The notes under the pieces were generated by a model that ran no database searches, had not been told where the DNA came from, and worked only from the letters and a program-made list of their open reading frames with translations. A DNA stretch of 64,000 nucleotides from Gammaproteobacteria bacterium (GTDB lineage: Bacteria; Pseudomonadota; Gammaproteobacteria; Ga0077536). Numbering within the stretch: position 1 is the first letter of the stretch; every line of letters starts with the position of its first letter. This document shows, piece by piece, positions 8,288 through 16,257 of this stretch. The stretch covers positions 62,001 to 126,000 of the forward strand of contig JACPPA010000016.1 of the NCBI GenBank assembly GCA_016191285.1. The letters run 5' to 3'. A program made the position numbers and the translations under genes.

Positions 8288-9760
8288 ATGGTTGAAGACT
8301 CGGACATGGCTGACCGGGCGTTTGACGCGCCGAGCGGCTTGCGTGCCACGGTCCCGCTCGCGGTGATCTGGCCGCTGCTCGGCCGCCACATCGCCTTTCA
8401 TCGACGCCTGGTGGACGTCACTACCAACGTCAAAGCGGCGCTGCTCTTATCGCAGTCTATTTACTGGACGCGCCATGGCCGGGAGATCGCCGAGAACCAG
8501 GGTTGGTTCTGGAAGACCGCCGAGCAATGGGAAAGGGAGACAGGTCTGTCAGCGAAAGAGCAGACGACTGCGCGTGATCTGCTGCGTCATTTATCGCTCG
8601 TGGAGGAGAGTCGCATGGGAATTCCAGCCCGGCTGCATTTTCGTTTGAGCTTGGACACCTTGGGGGCGCGGTTATCTGAACAGGTAGCATTGCGTCAGGG
8701 CGAACGCGACATCACCGACCGAGCCATTCTCACGCAATTGCTCGGGCCCTCTCTCGCGTATCACCGCACGCTTGCGGAGGTAGCTGGCGGTATACACGCG
8801 GGCCTCATGCTGTCACGGGCGCTGCATCTCACCCGCCAGCAGATCAAGCGCCGCATGGATGCTTGGATCTGTAATTCGGCGGCAGGTTGGCGTGATGAAA
8901 TCGGCCTGACCCGGCGCGAACAGGAAACCGCGCGGCGGTCATTGACGCGCATCGGTGTTTGGGAGGAAACCCTGAAGGGCATTCCGTCCAGCATGATGGC
9001 GCGCATTCGTCTCGACTGCTTGTTAACACTGCTAACAGAGGGCGCCTCGCCTGAGATTTTAGATCAAGGTTCGGCCCCTCAATCCTCCGGAAGTCGAGCA
9101 GACTGGGCTGCCCAAAATGGCGAAACAAGATTGCGGCAATCCCACATTCATGTTTCGCCGAAAGCGCCAAAATTGTTTAGCCAAAACCGCCATCACTGTT
9201 TCGACAAAAGCGCCATCGTTCTTATTATTAGAACTACAAAAGATCTACTACAACCACTGGACGCGTCTCAAACACCCGATGAATCTAGTGCCGGATCCGG
9301 TGGTGGTGATCTGATTTTTCCAGAGCAACTGCTACCCGATGAGCGAGTTGCCGCAGCGCAGCTTTTACGCGACTGCCAAGGTGAGGCACAAGCCCTGCTC
9401 GACGAACTGGCCGGGCGTCTCAAGGTTCGTGGCGTGCGGACCAGTCCGCTTGCGTACCTGCGCGCCCTAGTCGCCCGCGCCGTCGCTGGAAGCTTCGTCC
9501 CTGAACTCGGTCCACGCATTGCCGCGCAACGCTTGCAGCGCCTGGAAGAGGCCCGCCAACTCACCGCCGGTGCTGCGCCTGAGGAACGACTGGCCGCCGA
9601 GCAGGCATCGCCGGACTTTAAGGCTGAGATCCAGACGCATCGGGAAGTCGCTCGGCGTGAGATAGGCGACATGAAACGTCGCCTGCGCGCCGCGCAGCCC
9701 GCCGCGCCACGCCCGCCTTACCTCATCCCCGACGAGTCCGCTATCCAAGCAAAGGAGTAA
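8288..9760 (+). CDS. STY4528-like pathogenicity-island replication protein with two winged-helix-like modules
   Basis: About 490 residues from the ATG at 8288 (a GTG at 8279 and ATG at 8306 are alternatives; none has a clear ribosome site). Two copies of a roughly 100-residue module are visible: IAFHRRLVDVTTNVKAALLL ... EQTTARDLLRHLSLVEESR ... GIPARLHFRL, and LAYHRTLAEVAGGIHAGLML ... EQETARRSLTRIGVWEETL ... GIPSSMMARI. A linker and a helical, Ala/Arg/Glu-rich C-terminal domain follow (QLLPDERVAAAQLLRDC onward). The position between DUF2857 and TIGR03761 matches the STY4528 family, thought to act in replication of excised islands. Around 9150-9260 the base composition is unusually A/C-rich. 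Confidence 0.7.
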   Translation: MVEDSDMADRAFDAPSGLRATVPLAVIWPLLGRHIAFHRRLVDVTTNVKAALLLSQSIYWTRHGREIAENQGWFWKTAEQWERETGLSAKEQTTARDLLRHLSLVEESRMGIPARLHFRLSLDTLGARLSEQVALRQGERDITDRAILTQLLGPSLAYHRTLAEVAGGIHAGLMLSRALHLTRQQIKRRMDAWICNSAAGWRDEIGLTRREQETARRSLTRIGVWEETLKGIPSSMMARIRLDCLLTLLTEGASPEILDQGSAPQSSGSRADWAAQNGETRLRQSHIHVSPKAPKLFSQNRHHCFDKSAIVLIIRTTKDLLQPLDASQTPDESSAGSGGGDLIFPEQLLPDERVAAAQLLRDCQGEAQALLDELAGRLKVRGVRTSPLAYLRALVARAVAGSFVPELGPRIAAQRLQRLEEARQLTAGAAPEERLAAEQASPDFKAEIQTHREVARREIGDMKRRLRAAQPAAPRPPYLIPDESAIQAKE

Positions 9761-9763
9761 CCC

Positions 9764-10693
9764 ATGGAAACCCAAGACACCCGTTCGACTGTCACCTCGA
9801 CCATCGCACCCGCATATGCGCTCGAACCGTTGATGCCGGCCGCCAGCAACGTACCGTCCAATCCTGGATCGGATTTGGCCCCGCCGATCGCCCGGCCAGC
9901 GACGCCGAGGGTGGACCTGGGCCAACTCGCCGATGAGACACCGGACGTCATGACCCTGCACACCCGGGATGCGTACCGACTATTCGTCGGCCGCTCGGTC
10001 GACGAGGCGACTCAAGCCAGCCCTATCGTTGGCGGTCGCAAGTTTGCCGCCGTCCTGAGGTCGCTATGGCACCTGTCGGCCAACGACAACCCCTATGCCG
10101 ACTGGATTCTGATCCGCATCTATCAAAACCTGATCGAGATCCGGGCGCGGATGGCCGAGGTGATCGCAACGCGTGAGGCGGAATTCGAACGCCTTCGGCG
10201 CCGCGGCTTGAACCTGTCGGTCTTAGGCTCGCGAAGCCCACTCAGCGTCGCGCTCGGATTTCGCAGTCCCTACGGGTATGCGACGGCCGAGGCCATTGTC
10301 GAGTTCGACTACCACGTCCGCATGATCAAAACGCTGGTCATGAAAGACCGCATGAGCGATGACGACGGCCGCGCGGCGATCCGCGAGATTGGACGGGCTT
10401 TGCGTGGGCTGTTCCTTGCGCCCATTCGCTGGGAGCGCGTTTTGCTCCGCGAGGAAATGCTCCCCTTCGGCCGCCGTGATTTTCTGCCCGGCGCTGATGA
10501 TGCCGCGCGGCTACGCGTGCGTGCCGCGTTTGCCTTGTTTGGGGAAGTCCCGCGCAAGGTGTTTACCGGCGAGAAGGCGCCACGCCACTCGCAGCGTCGT
10601 GTTCTGCTGACCGAGGCCGAGCTTCGACTCCTGCAGCAGGTGTCGCTCACTCTCGCTGAGTTGCCGGAGCCGCCGGCAGGAGAATTACTGTGA
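9764..10693 (+). CDS. TIGR03761/PFL_4669 family integrating conjugative element protein
   Basis: A 309-residue protein with the conserved core ALTLHTRDAYRLF-type segment (here VMTLHTRDAYRLFVGR, about 65-80), ANDNPYADWILIRIYQNLIEI, SVALGFRSPYGYATAEAIVE and YHVRMIKTLVMKDRMSDDD. These match the family named for PFL_4669, restricted to integrating conjugative elements and of unknown function. The ATG is preceded by AAAGGAG. The end overlaps the next gene (GTGA). Its consistent position beside replication and partition genes suggests a role in element maintenance. Confidence 0.82.
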   Translation: METQDTRSTVTSTIAPAYALEPLMPAASNVPSNPGSDLAPPIARPATPRVDLGQLADETPDVMTLHTRDAYRLFVGRSVDEATQASPIVGGRKFAAVLRSLWHLSANDNPYADWILIRIYQNLIEIRARMAEVIATREAEFERLRRRGLNLSVLGSRSPLSVALGFRSPYGYATAEAIVEFDYHVRMIKTLVMKDRMSDDDGRAAIREIGRALRGLFLAPIRWERVLLREEMLPFGRRDFLPGADDAARLRVRAAFALFGEVPRKVFTGEKAPRHSQRRVLLTEAELRLLQQVSLTLAELPEPPAGELL

Positions 10694-11010
10694 GCGGCAG
10701 TAGAGACATGGCAAGGCGTCAGCCTTGCTCTGAAGAATGGCAGGTGATCTGCGCGATGACCCACGACGCCGTCCTCGCCGCCGCACGCGATGGCCGGCAG
10801 CACTTCACATTTCACGGCTTCCGCATCGAGGCGCGCCGTGTGGGCGGTGACATTGAGGCGGAGGATTTCATCGAAGTCAGGATGAGTGTCGAGGGTCTTG
10901 GCTGTCCGTCGGACTGCGCACTCATTGAAGTTGCGCGCCACCCGGTTTCGGGATCAGGATGCATCATCCACGCCCTGCAGGTGCCTTGCTATAGCACCCT
11001 GCTGAACTGA
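10690..11010 (+). CDS. Small hypothetical ICE protein
   Basis: A 106-residue protein starting at a GTG that overlaps the stop of the TIGR03761 gene, which supports it being translated. It has no recognised domain. The sequence is soluble, mildly acidic in the middle (GGDIEAEDFIEVRMSVEG) with a mixed alpha/beta look and three cysteines (CPSDC near residue 76 and a late CYS). It ends about 190 bases before the STY4534-like gene. I do not recognise a function. Confidence 0.6.
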   Translation: MSGSRDMARRQPCSEEWQVICAMTHDAVLAAARDGRQHFTFHGFRIEARRVGGDIEAEDFIEVRMSVEGLGCPSDCALIEVARHPVSGSGCIIHALQVPCYSTLLN

Positions 11011-11069
11011 TTTCTCGCTGGCTGTGTCAGCCCGATTGATGCCCGTTACGCATCGCCCGAAACCGGTCA

Positions 11070-11182
11070 GATCTCCTGAGAGCCGGTAGCCGCAAGGCTA
11101 GGAGATACAAGTTGTGTGCTTCAACCCAAGCGGGGAGTCCTATCCCCGCATGGGGCATGGTCTCCCCATTCATGTGTGTCAT
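11070..11182 (+). ncRNA. Structured 5' leader 1 (before the STY4534 gene), possible radC-type RNA motif
   Basis: Within the 188-base gap before the STY4534-like gene there is a hairpin with a GCAA tetraloop (TAGCC-GCAA-GGCTA, 11087-11100). It is followed by AACCCAAGC and two G/C hairpins: GCGGGGA with a 6-base loop (about 11130-11149) and ATGGGG-N8-CCCCAT (about 11150-11169). Nearly the same arrangement precedes the DUF932 gene and a shorter version precedes radC. Recurrence before separate genes of one element suggests a cis-acting RNA. The radC RNA motif, known from leaders of DNA-interacting genes in mobile elements, is the candidate match; the identification is from memory. Confidence 0.5.
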
Positions 11183-11198
11183 GTCATAGGAGGCCATC

Positions 11199-11639
11199 AT
11201 GGCTGAGCAAACTCAAGAAAAGGTGCAACCGTCCTTCTTCAACCTGTTCGTCGAAGGTATTGGTTATCTCAATCGTGTGCGCGTCGTCAAACCGAAGAAA
11301 GGTCAGGAATTCCTGGCCTGTACCGTCGCCGCCATGCGTGGCAGCGACAGTGACGTGTGCTACACGAAGTTCGACTGTCGCGTCAGCGGCGCCGATGCCC
11401 AGGAAATCGTCAGGCAATTGCAAGATGATGTCGCGGCCGACAAGACCGTGATTATTGGCTTCCGTATTGCTGACATCTATGCCGAGACCTTCACCTTCGA
11501 GAAGGGTGACAGAAAAGGGCAGACCGGCGTCAGCATCAAGGGTCGTCTGTTGCGCATCAAGTTCGCCAAAGTCAATGGCGTAGCGATCGATGTGCCGCAG
11601 CCAGAGCGCTCACCTGAGCGCGAAAGCGCGGTGGCCTGA
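11199..11639 (+). CDS. STY4534 family ICE replication protein (DUF3577)
   Basis: A 146-residue protein with the family core FFNLFVEGIGYLNRVRVVK, LACTVAAMRGSDSDVCYTKFDCRVSG and a C-terminal GVSIKGRLLRIKFAKVNG. It matches the STY4534/DUF3577 family, consistently found in SPI-7-type elements; the strand pattern resembles single-strand-binding (OB-like) proteins. The ATG follows a strong ATAGGAGG ribosome site. A structured leader precedes it, pointing to control separate from the parA operon. Confidence 0.83.
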   Translation: MAEQTQEKVQPSFFNLFVEGIGYLNRVRVVKPKKGQEFLACTVAAMRGSDSDVCYTKFDCRVSGADAQEIVRQLQDDVAADKTVIIGFRIADIYAETFTFEKGDRKGQTGVSIKGRLLRIKFAKVNGVAIDVPQPERSPERESAVA

Positions 11640-11661
11640 GTACGCGATACCCGTCGTCATT

Positions 11662-11716
11662 CCATCCCCTGGGGAGTCCTCTCCCCAGGGGAGGAACTCC
11701 CCTTCTTCTTGGAAAG
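11662..11716 (+). ncRNA. Structured 5' leader 2 (before radC)
   Basis: The short gap before radC carries CCTGGGGA-N6-TCCCCAGG, a perfect 8-bp stem whose loop GTCCTC nearly equals the GTCCTA loop of leader 1. A second G/C hairpin, GGGG-N7-CCCC, follows at once. It lacks the GCAA-loop hairpin of leaders 1 and 3. The shared paired-hairpin layout supports the view that these are copies of one regulatory element. Confidence 0.45.
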
Positions 11717-11726
11717 GGAGACAGTC

Positions 11727-12320
11727 ATGAGTCCTTGTCTGAAATCGATGTCAGATGCCGATTTGCTCGGCATGCTGGTCGGTCGTCGTAATGCAGCGCA
11801 GTTGTTGCGGGAAGCCGGCGGCAGTCTGTGTGAGATTCTGAGAGAAGCGGAAGTGAGCGAAGCGGTTCGGCCCCAAGCCGTCGTTAAGCTCGATGCCGCG
11901 AAAGAGTTGATAAGGCGCTCGCTGGCCGAATCGATGCGTCATCGCGACGCGCTCGAATCGGTTGCAGCGGTGCGTGATTACCTGCGACTGACCATTGGTC
12001 GGCGTGAGCAGGAAGTCTTCATGGCGCTATTTCTCGATAACAAGCATCGAGTCATCGCGCCGGAGGAGTTGTTCCGCGGCACCTTGAGCCAGGCGATCGT
12101 CTACCCCCGTGAGGTGGTGAAACGCTCCATGGCTCTTAACGCCGCAGCTGTCATCTTCGCGCATAACCACCCATCGGGAGTCGCCGAACCCAGTGTTGCC
12201 GACCAAGCCATCACCCGGGCGCTACGAAACGCCCTGGAGTTGCTCGATGTTCGTGTGCTCGACCATCTGGTCATTGCCGGCAACGAGGTGGTGTCGTTTG
12301 CCGAGCAGGGTCTGTTGTAG
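11727..12320 (+). CDS. radC: RadC family JAB/MPN-domain protein (element-borne)
   Basis: A 197-residue RadC-like protein. The JAMM metal site is intact: a Glu in EVFMALFLDNKHRVI, then AVIFAHNHPSGVAEPSVADQ with HxH, Ser and Asp, followed by LDHLVIAGNEVVSFAEQGLL. The N-terminal region is shorter than that of chromosomal RadC, as usual for copies on mobile elements. The true role is unsettled; a metal-dependent hydrolase or DNA-linked function is assumed. The ATG at 11727 follows AAAGGGAG. A paired-hairpin leader lies just upstream. Confidence 0.88.
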   Translation: MSPCLKSMSDADLLGMLVGRRNAAQLLREAGGSLCEILREAEVSEAVRPQAVVKLDAAKELIRRSLAESMRHRDALESVAAVRDYLRLTIGRREQEVFMALFLDNKHRVIAPEELFRGTLSQAIVYPREVVKRSMALNAAAVIFAHNHPSGVAEPSVADQAITRALRNALELLDVRVLDHLVIAGNEVVSFAEQGLL

Positions 12321-12373
12321 TTAATCGCAGTGATGTCTGAAGGGTAGTCCTTCCGACCGCATTGCCAGTGTCA

Positions 12374-12478
12374 CTGCGGAGCAATCCGCGTCATCCATCG
12401 GGACCGAGTTTTCTCGGTCTGATTTCTGTAACCCAAGCGGGGATGTGCGTCCCCGTGTTCGGGCATGCCATCTCCGCA
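12374..12478 (+). ncRNA. Structured 5' leader 3 (before the DUF932 gene)
   Basis: The 178-base gap before the DUF932 gene contains GCGGA-GCAA-TCCGC (12376-12389), a perfect GACCGAG-TTTT-CTCGGTC hairpin (about 12400-12420), the string AACCCAAGC, and CGGGGA-N6-TCCCCG (about 12438-12455). A weaker hairpin with a CATGCCAT loop follows, comparable to CATGGTCT in leader 1. The order GCAA hairpin, AACCCAAGC, two G/C hairpins is the same as in leader 1. Confidence 0.5.
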
Positions 12479-12498
12479 TTTTCATTGGAGTAACCACT

Positions 12499-13563
12499 AT
12501 GAAAAGCGGACGTTCTCTCGTAAACCTGGCTCAGGAACTCGAGCGCCAGCTTGCTCGCAAGCAGGATCTCGTTGTTCCATCCTCCCTACTGCAATGCCGT
12601 ACCGATGAGGGCGGCAATCTCAAGATGCTCGTCGAGGCCCGTTCGGGCGAAGTTGAATACGGCGTCAACAGCCTCGCGCGACATCAGCTCGCCGACAAGC
12701 TCAAGATCCCATTCGCCTACTTCGAACGGATGCGTCATGACCAGCCGGCATTGCTGGACAGTAACGTCAATACCTGGCTGCGGACAGACGGCGACCGCCG
12801 CATGATCCGCACCTTGGACGGCACCGTGCGTGCCGTGTTGTCCGACAGATATCGGCGGCTCGATAACTTCGACCTGGCCGAGAATGTGTTGCCGATCTTG
12901 CATCGCCTCGAAGGTGCACGTTTCGAATCAGTCGAACTGACCGAGACGAAGATGTATCTGAAGGTCGTGACGCCCCGCGTCGAGTACGAAGTCGCCCCTG
13001 GCGATATCGTGCAGGCAGGCATTGTCATTTCCAACTCGGAAGTCGGCTGCGGCACCCTGTCGGTGCAGCCGCTCATCTTCCGCCTGGTATGTCGGAACGG
13101 GCTCATCGCGCCGGACCGTGCCTTGCGCAAAACCCACGTCGGGCGAGCGCTTCAGTCAGACGACGAGTCGGTCAACGTCTACAGGGATGACACCCTGGCT
13201 GCCGATGACCGAGCGTTCTTCCTGAAGGTCCGAGATGTGGTGGAAGCCGCACTCTCCGAGGCGACGTTCAGACAGGTCGCGCTCAAGTTTCAGAAGACCC
13301 GTGAGATCCCACTGACTGGCGATCCAGTGAAGACGGTCGAAGTGCTGGCCAACCGCTACACGCTCAATGAAACCGAGCGTACCGGCGTGTTGCGACACCT
13401 CATCGTCGAAGGAGATCTCTCCGCTTACGGTCTCGTCAACGCGGTCACGCACTACTCGCAGGAGGTCGAGGACTACGACCGTGCGACCGAGTTCGAGGCG
13501 CTGGGCGGCCGGCTGATCGATCTACCCGCCAAGGACTGGAAGGAATTGGCGCAAGCCGCCTGA
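12499..13563 (+). CDS. DUF932 (plasmid/phage LGT) family protein
   Basis: A 354-residue protein with the DUF932 pattern: an early ESVNSLA-type segment (here YGVNSLARHQLADKLKIPFAYF), LRTDGDRRMIRTLDGTVRAVLSDRYRRLDNFD, GIVISNSEVGCGTLSVQPLIFRLVCRNGLI and a late LANRYTLNETERTGVL. The family is common on plasmids, phages and ICEs; its function is unknown, though anti-restriction or replication roles have been suggested. The start at 12499 follows TTGGAGTAA. It is the last gene of the rightward block and is followed by a terminator. Confidence 0.82.
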   Translation: MKSGRSLVNLAQELERQLARKQDLVVPSSLLQCRTDEGGNLKMLVEARSGEVEYGVNSLARHQLADKLKIPFAYFERMRHDQPALLDSNVNTWLRTDGDRRMIRTLDGTVRAVLSDRYRRLDNFDLAENVLPILHRLEGARFESVELTETKMYLKVVTPRVEYEVAPGDIVQAGIVISNSEVGCGTLSVQPLIFRLVCRNGLIAPDRALRKTHVGRALQSDDESVNVYRDDTLAADDRAFFLKVRDVVEAALSEATFRQVALKFQKTREIPLTGDPVKTVEVLANRYTLNETERTGVLRHLIVEGDLSAYGLVNAVTHYSQEVEDYDRATEFEALGGRLIDLPAKDWKELAQAA

Positions 13564-13633
13564 AAGTCGTTAGACAGCGCGTCGAAAGGCTGGCCTTGAA
13601 GACCACTGTCCCTGACAACTGACTCCCTCCTTC

Positions 13634-13671
13634 GCCCGGTACAACCTCGCGGTTGCCCGGGCATTTTTTTG
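13634..13671 (+). terminator. Rho-independent terminator after the DUF932 gene
   Basis: A long G/C hairpin (GCCCGG ... CAACC-TCGC-GGTTG ... CCCGGGC) is followed immediately by a run of seven T. It lies between the rightward block and the convergent recombinase gene, the expected place for a transcription stop. Confidence 0.75.
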
Positions 13672-13720
13672 TCTGTCAGCAGTGCTGACGACTTGGTCGC
13701 GGCCGATGATCGGTGGCGGA

Positions 13721-14587
13721 CTATCGTCCGAGGTAAAGCGCAGTAATTTGTTCGCGATCGTGGCCCAGCTCTGCGCTGATGGTCAGACGCGCCTGATGGT
13801 CGGACTCGCGCTGCGCCGGCGTCAATTCTTTGGAGTGCGGCCCACCGGCAGCCGGGGCCGACCAGCCGGTGAGTTCGCGGTATTGGGTTTGTGCGTACTG
13901 GTGGCGATGACCGTGGGCGCGGTTTATTCCAGCGGTCGCGCATTGATGCTCGAAGCGCCGGAGTTGCTCGACGTAGGTTTGCCCTGCCGGGATTAAGCTG
14001 CCCCTGCCGGCGAGTGCCTTGGCGGCATCGACGACCTGGCGTTGTTCGTCGTTACGAATTGGGATCTCGCGAGCGCGTCCACCCTTCGTCCATGTGTCCT
14101 TCAGTGCGAGGCAGTTGCCGCGATCGGCCCACACCGGACAGATCTTGATGGACTCCGCGCGCCGCAGACCAAATGCCGCTTGCAAGCGCAGGGACATCTG
14201 GGTGTAGGCATCAGTGACTTTCGCGAGTTCGACGGAGACCAATTCGCGAGCCTTGCTGACGTTGGTGACGTATTGGCGTTTTCCGATCCCGTAATGGTCG
14301 TTGTCGCGGGCGAGCACATTCTGTTTGCCGATTTTCTCGGCCCACCATCGGAGCTCTGCCATGCGATTCTTGATGGTGCCAATCGTTAGGCCCTCTGCCT
14401 TCCAGCGCTCGACCAGCGCATCCACATGCTTGGGCTTGAGGCTTGCTGCTGCCATATGCCGGTAGCCCAACTCATGGAGTTGGGTGGCGACCAGGGCGAG
14501 CAGGCGCTCGCGATCACGCTGTGTCGCATAACTGCCGTCGCGATTGCGCCGACAGATCTGCTTCAGTTCGTAGTTAAGGTCTCGCAT
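13721..14587 (-). CDS. Tyrosine recombinase/integrase (Integrase_1 family)
   Basis: A 288-residue recombinase convergent with the ICE block. The N-terminal SAM-like DNA-binding part includes LKPKHVDALVERWKAEGLTIG and KNRMAELRWWAEKIGK. The catalytic part shows AAFGLRRAESIKI (first Arg), GHRHQYAQTQY (His/Arg box) and the end AELGHDREQITALYLGR with the catalytic Tyr. This matches the Integrase_1 (PF12835) group found in ICE modules, which may serve an internal resolution or integration step. It starts at an ATG after 14,587 with no gene upstream. A different integrase lies at 32.4-33.6 kb, so this one may not mark an element end. Confidence 0.83.
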   Translation of the reverse strand: MRDLNYELKQICRRNRDGSYATQRDRERLLALVATQLHELGYRHMAAASLKPKHVDALVERWKAEGLTIGTIKNRMAELRWWAEKIGKQNVLARDNDHYGIGKRQYVTNVSKARELVSVELAKVTDAYTQMSLRLQAAFGLRRAESIKICPVWADRGNCLALKDTWTKGGRAREIPIRNDEQRQVVDAAKALAGRGSLIPAGQTYVEQLRRFEHQCATAGINRAHGHRHQYAQTQYRELTGWSAPAAGGPHSKELTPAQRESDHQARLTISAELGHDREQITALYLGR

Positions 14588-16257
14588 TCGCGTCTGTTGC
14601 CCCTCGGCGTTGTCTGCGTCGTTGTCGTTGGTGTATGTCAGTTCTGGTAAGTGTTTCTGTCCGTCCCGAACGCCTGGGCGTTGCGGGAACTACGAGGGAC
14701 ACGGGACACCACTCCCGTTTCGTGCCGAGTTTTCCGGTTGCCGCCGCGGCACGCGGCATTGGCGTCGATGGCGCTTCCTGTGAGAAGTCTTTCCATCGAG
14801 GTGAGCCATTGACCCGAGGCTCTGGGGTGCGCCGGGTAGACGCGATGGCTGAGGGGACCCGCATAGAGCGGGAGAGGGCAGACCGTGTTGCGTGGTCTGA
14901 GATAACGACGTGCCGGAGAGTCCGTCACGTGGGGTTGTCACCTGCGACAGATCCCGATATGCGCGGATGCGCTGGGGCAGAGTGCGCGTCGTCACTACTG
15001 GCTGGCGCCGCGTAGTGACGACACGGTTGGCGCAGGGATGCTGGTGCAGGACGCGGGCAAAGTTGCAGCAGAGGCGTTTCGGCTGATGCCGCTACGCTCT
15101 CGCATACTCGACTGGGGCAGGACAGGCGCTTCCTGTCCGAAGCCTGACGCGTATCTCCAAGCCTTTCGGCCGCCGGGTTTCAGGAGATGAGGCCGGCGTT
15201 CGCGCCCACGGATGTGGGCAGGGGCGATGCGTGTCGGGCATCAGCCGGGCTGGCTCAGCCAGCGTAGTCGGGAATGATGCTGCGCCAACGTATTCCTGAC
15301 CGCAACTGCAGTAGTCGAGTGCGGCAGGGGCAATACTAAAATGAAGGGTCGTCCAGATCGTCAGCATTGCTGACGGCACGATGAGCGTCGGTCGAAGCAG
15401 GCGGCTTACCCACCGCCGCGCAAATCTTGCGTATGAGGCGCCGATCGCGCGGCCGTGGATAAGCGCGATCCGCCGATAGGGGCTATGGAGTCAGGTCGCT
15501 CTCCTCGTCGTGCCGGTCGCGGCGCGTTCCGTTCACATGGGCCCAGAATGCCAACTTGCGTTCGTGGCGGGGGCGGATCTCGGCCTCGAATTTCTCGTGC
15601 GACGGCAGGGGCAGCCCGACCCCACTGCCCGCGACTTTCCCAAGTCGGGCCCAGTAGGGCGCCGCGTGCCCGTACCGAAACTTAAAGTGCACCCCCCGAA
15701 TCCGCCTGATTGTCCTTCGCGAACAAGCAGATCCAGGACATATAGCCCCGCGAGCACCGCTACGAGTGCATGGAGCCGATCTATACCGGACCGTGCGCGC
15801 GCATCCCGCTGCGCGGCAATCCTCGAGTTCGATAAGGTGAGACTCGGCGCGGAAATCAATTATATTCCGTATATGTATTTTGAGACCTTTAACTGATTGA
15901 TCTAGCGAGCCATTGTCTGGTTGTTTTCGCGAGGGATTTCCCTAAACCGGAACTAGATACTCGAGACCACCGTGATATTGAGTCCACAACTCCCTCGACC
16001 CCAAGGAGTTTTCGGTTGAGTTCGGATAGGAATCGGCGCCACCTTACTGCTGGGCCTGCCGGAGGATAAGTCCGGTCCCCCTGTGTTTGTGTACTATCAC
16101 GTGAAGGCGTTTGGGGAGCGCCGCTTCAAGCCCGTTGGCTGCCCGGCGGTCAATCCAAACGACGACGGCGCGGTTACAGCTCTCCGGCGAAGGAATCGAC
16201 ATCGGGGGGTACCATGGTCCGGAATGCGACTAATAACATTTCGTCTGCAGGCACGGC
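14588..16257. other. 1.67-kb gene-poor region between the recombinase and the helicase operon
   Basis: No open frame here looks like a real protein; the candidates on both strands are low-complexity shadows rich in Arg and Ser. Several short inverted repeats are visible, e.g. GCCCAC-GGAT-GTGGGC near 15209-15224, CGTCAG-CATT-like CTGACG near 15360-15375 and GGACAG...CTGTCC near 15117-15140. The segment from about 15840 to 15920 is AT-rich, unlike its neighbours. It probably holds the promoter of the helicase operon and decayed element DNA, but nothing can be named. Confidence 0.4.

Noticed and set aside
13721-14587. Reading the Integrase_1 recombinase as proof of an element end at 14.6 kb
   Set aside because: No tRNA or direct repeat was found beside it, and members of this group also lie inside elements.
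14635-15896. Several 70-130-residue frames on both strands between the recombinase and the helicase
   Set aside because: Arg/Ser/Gly-rich, overlapping one another, without ribosome sites or recognisable domains.
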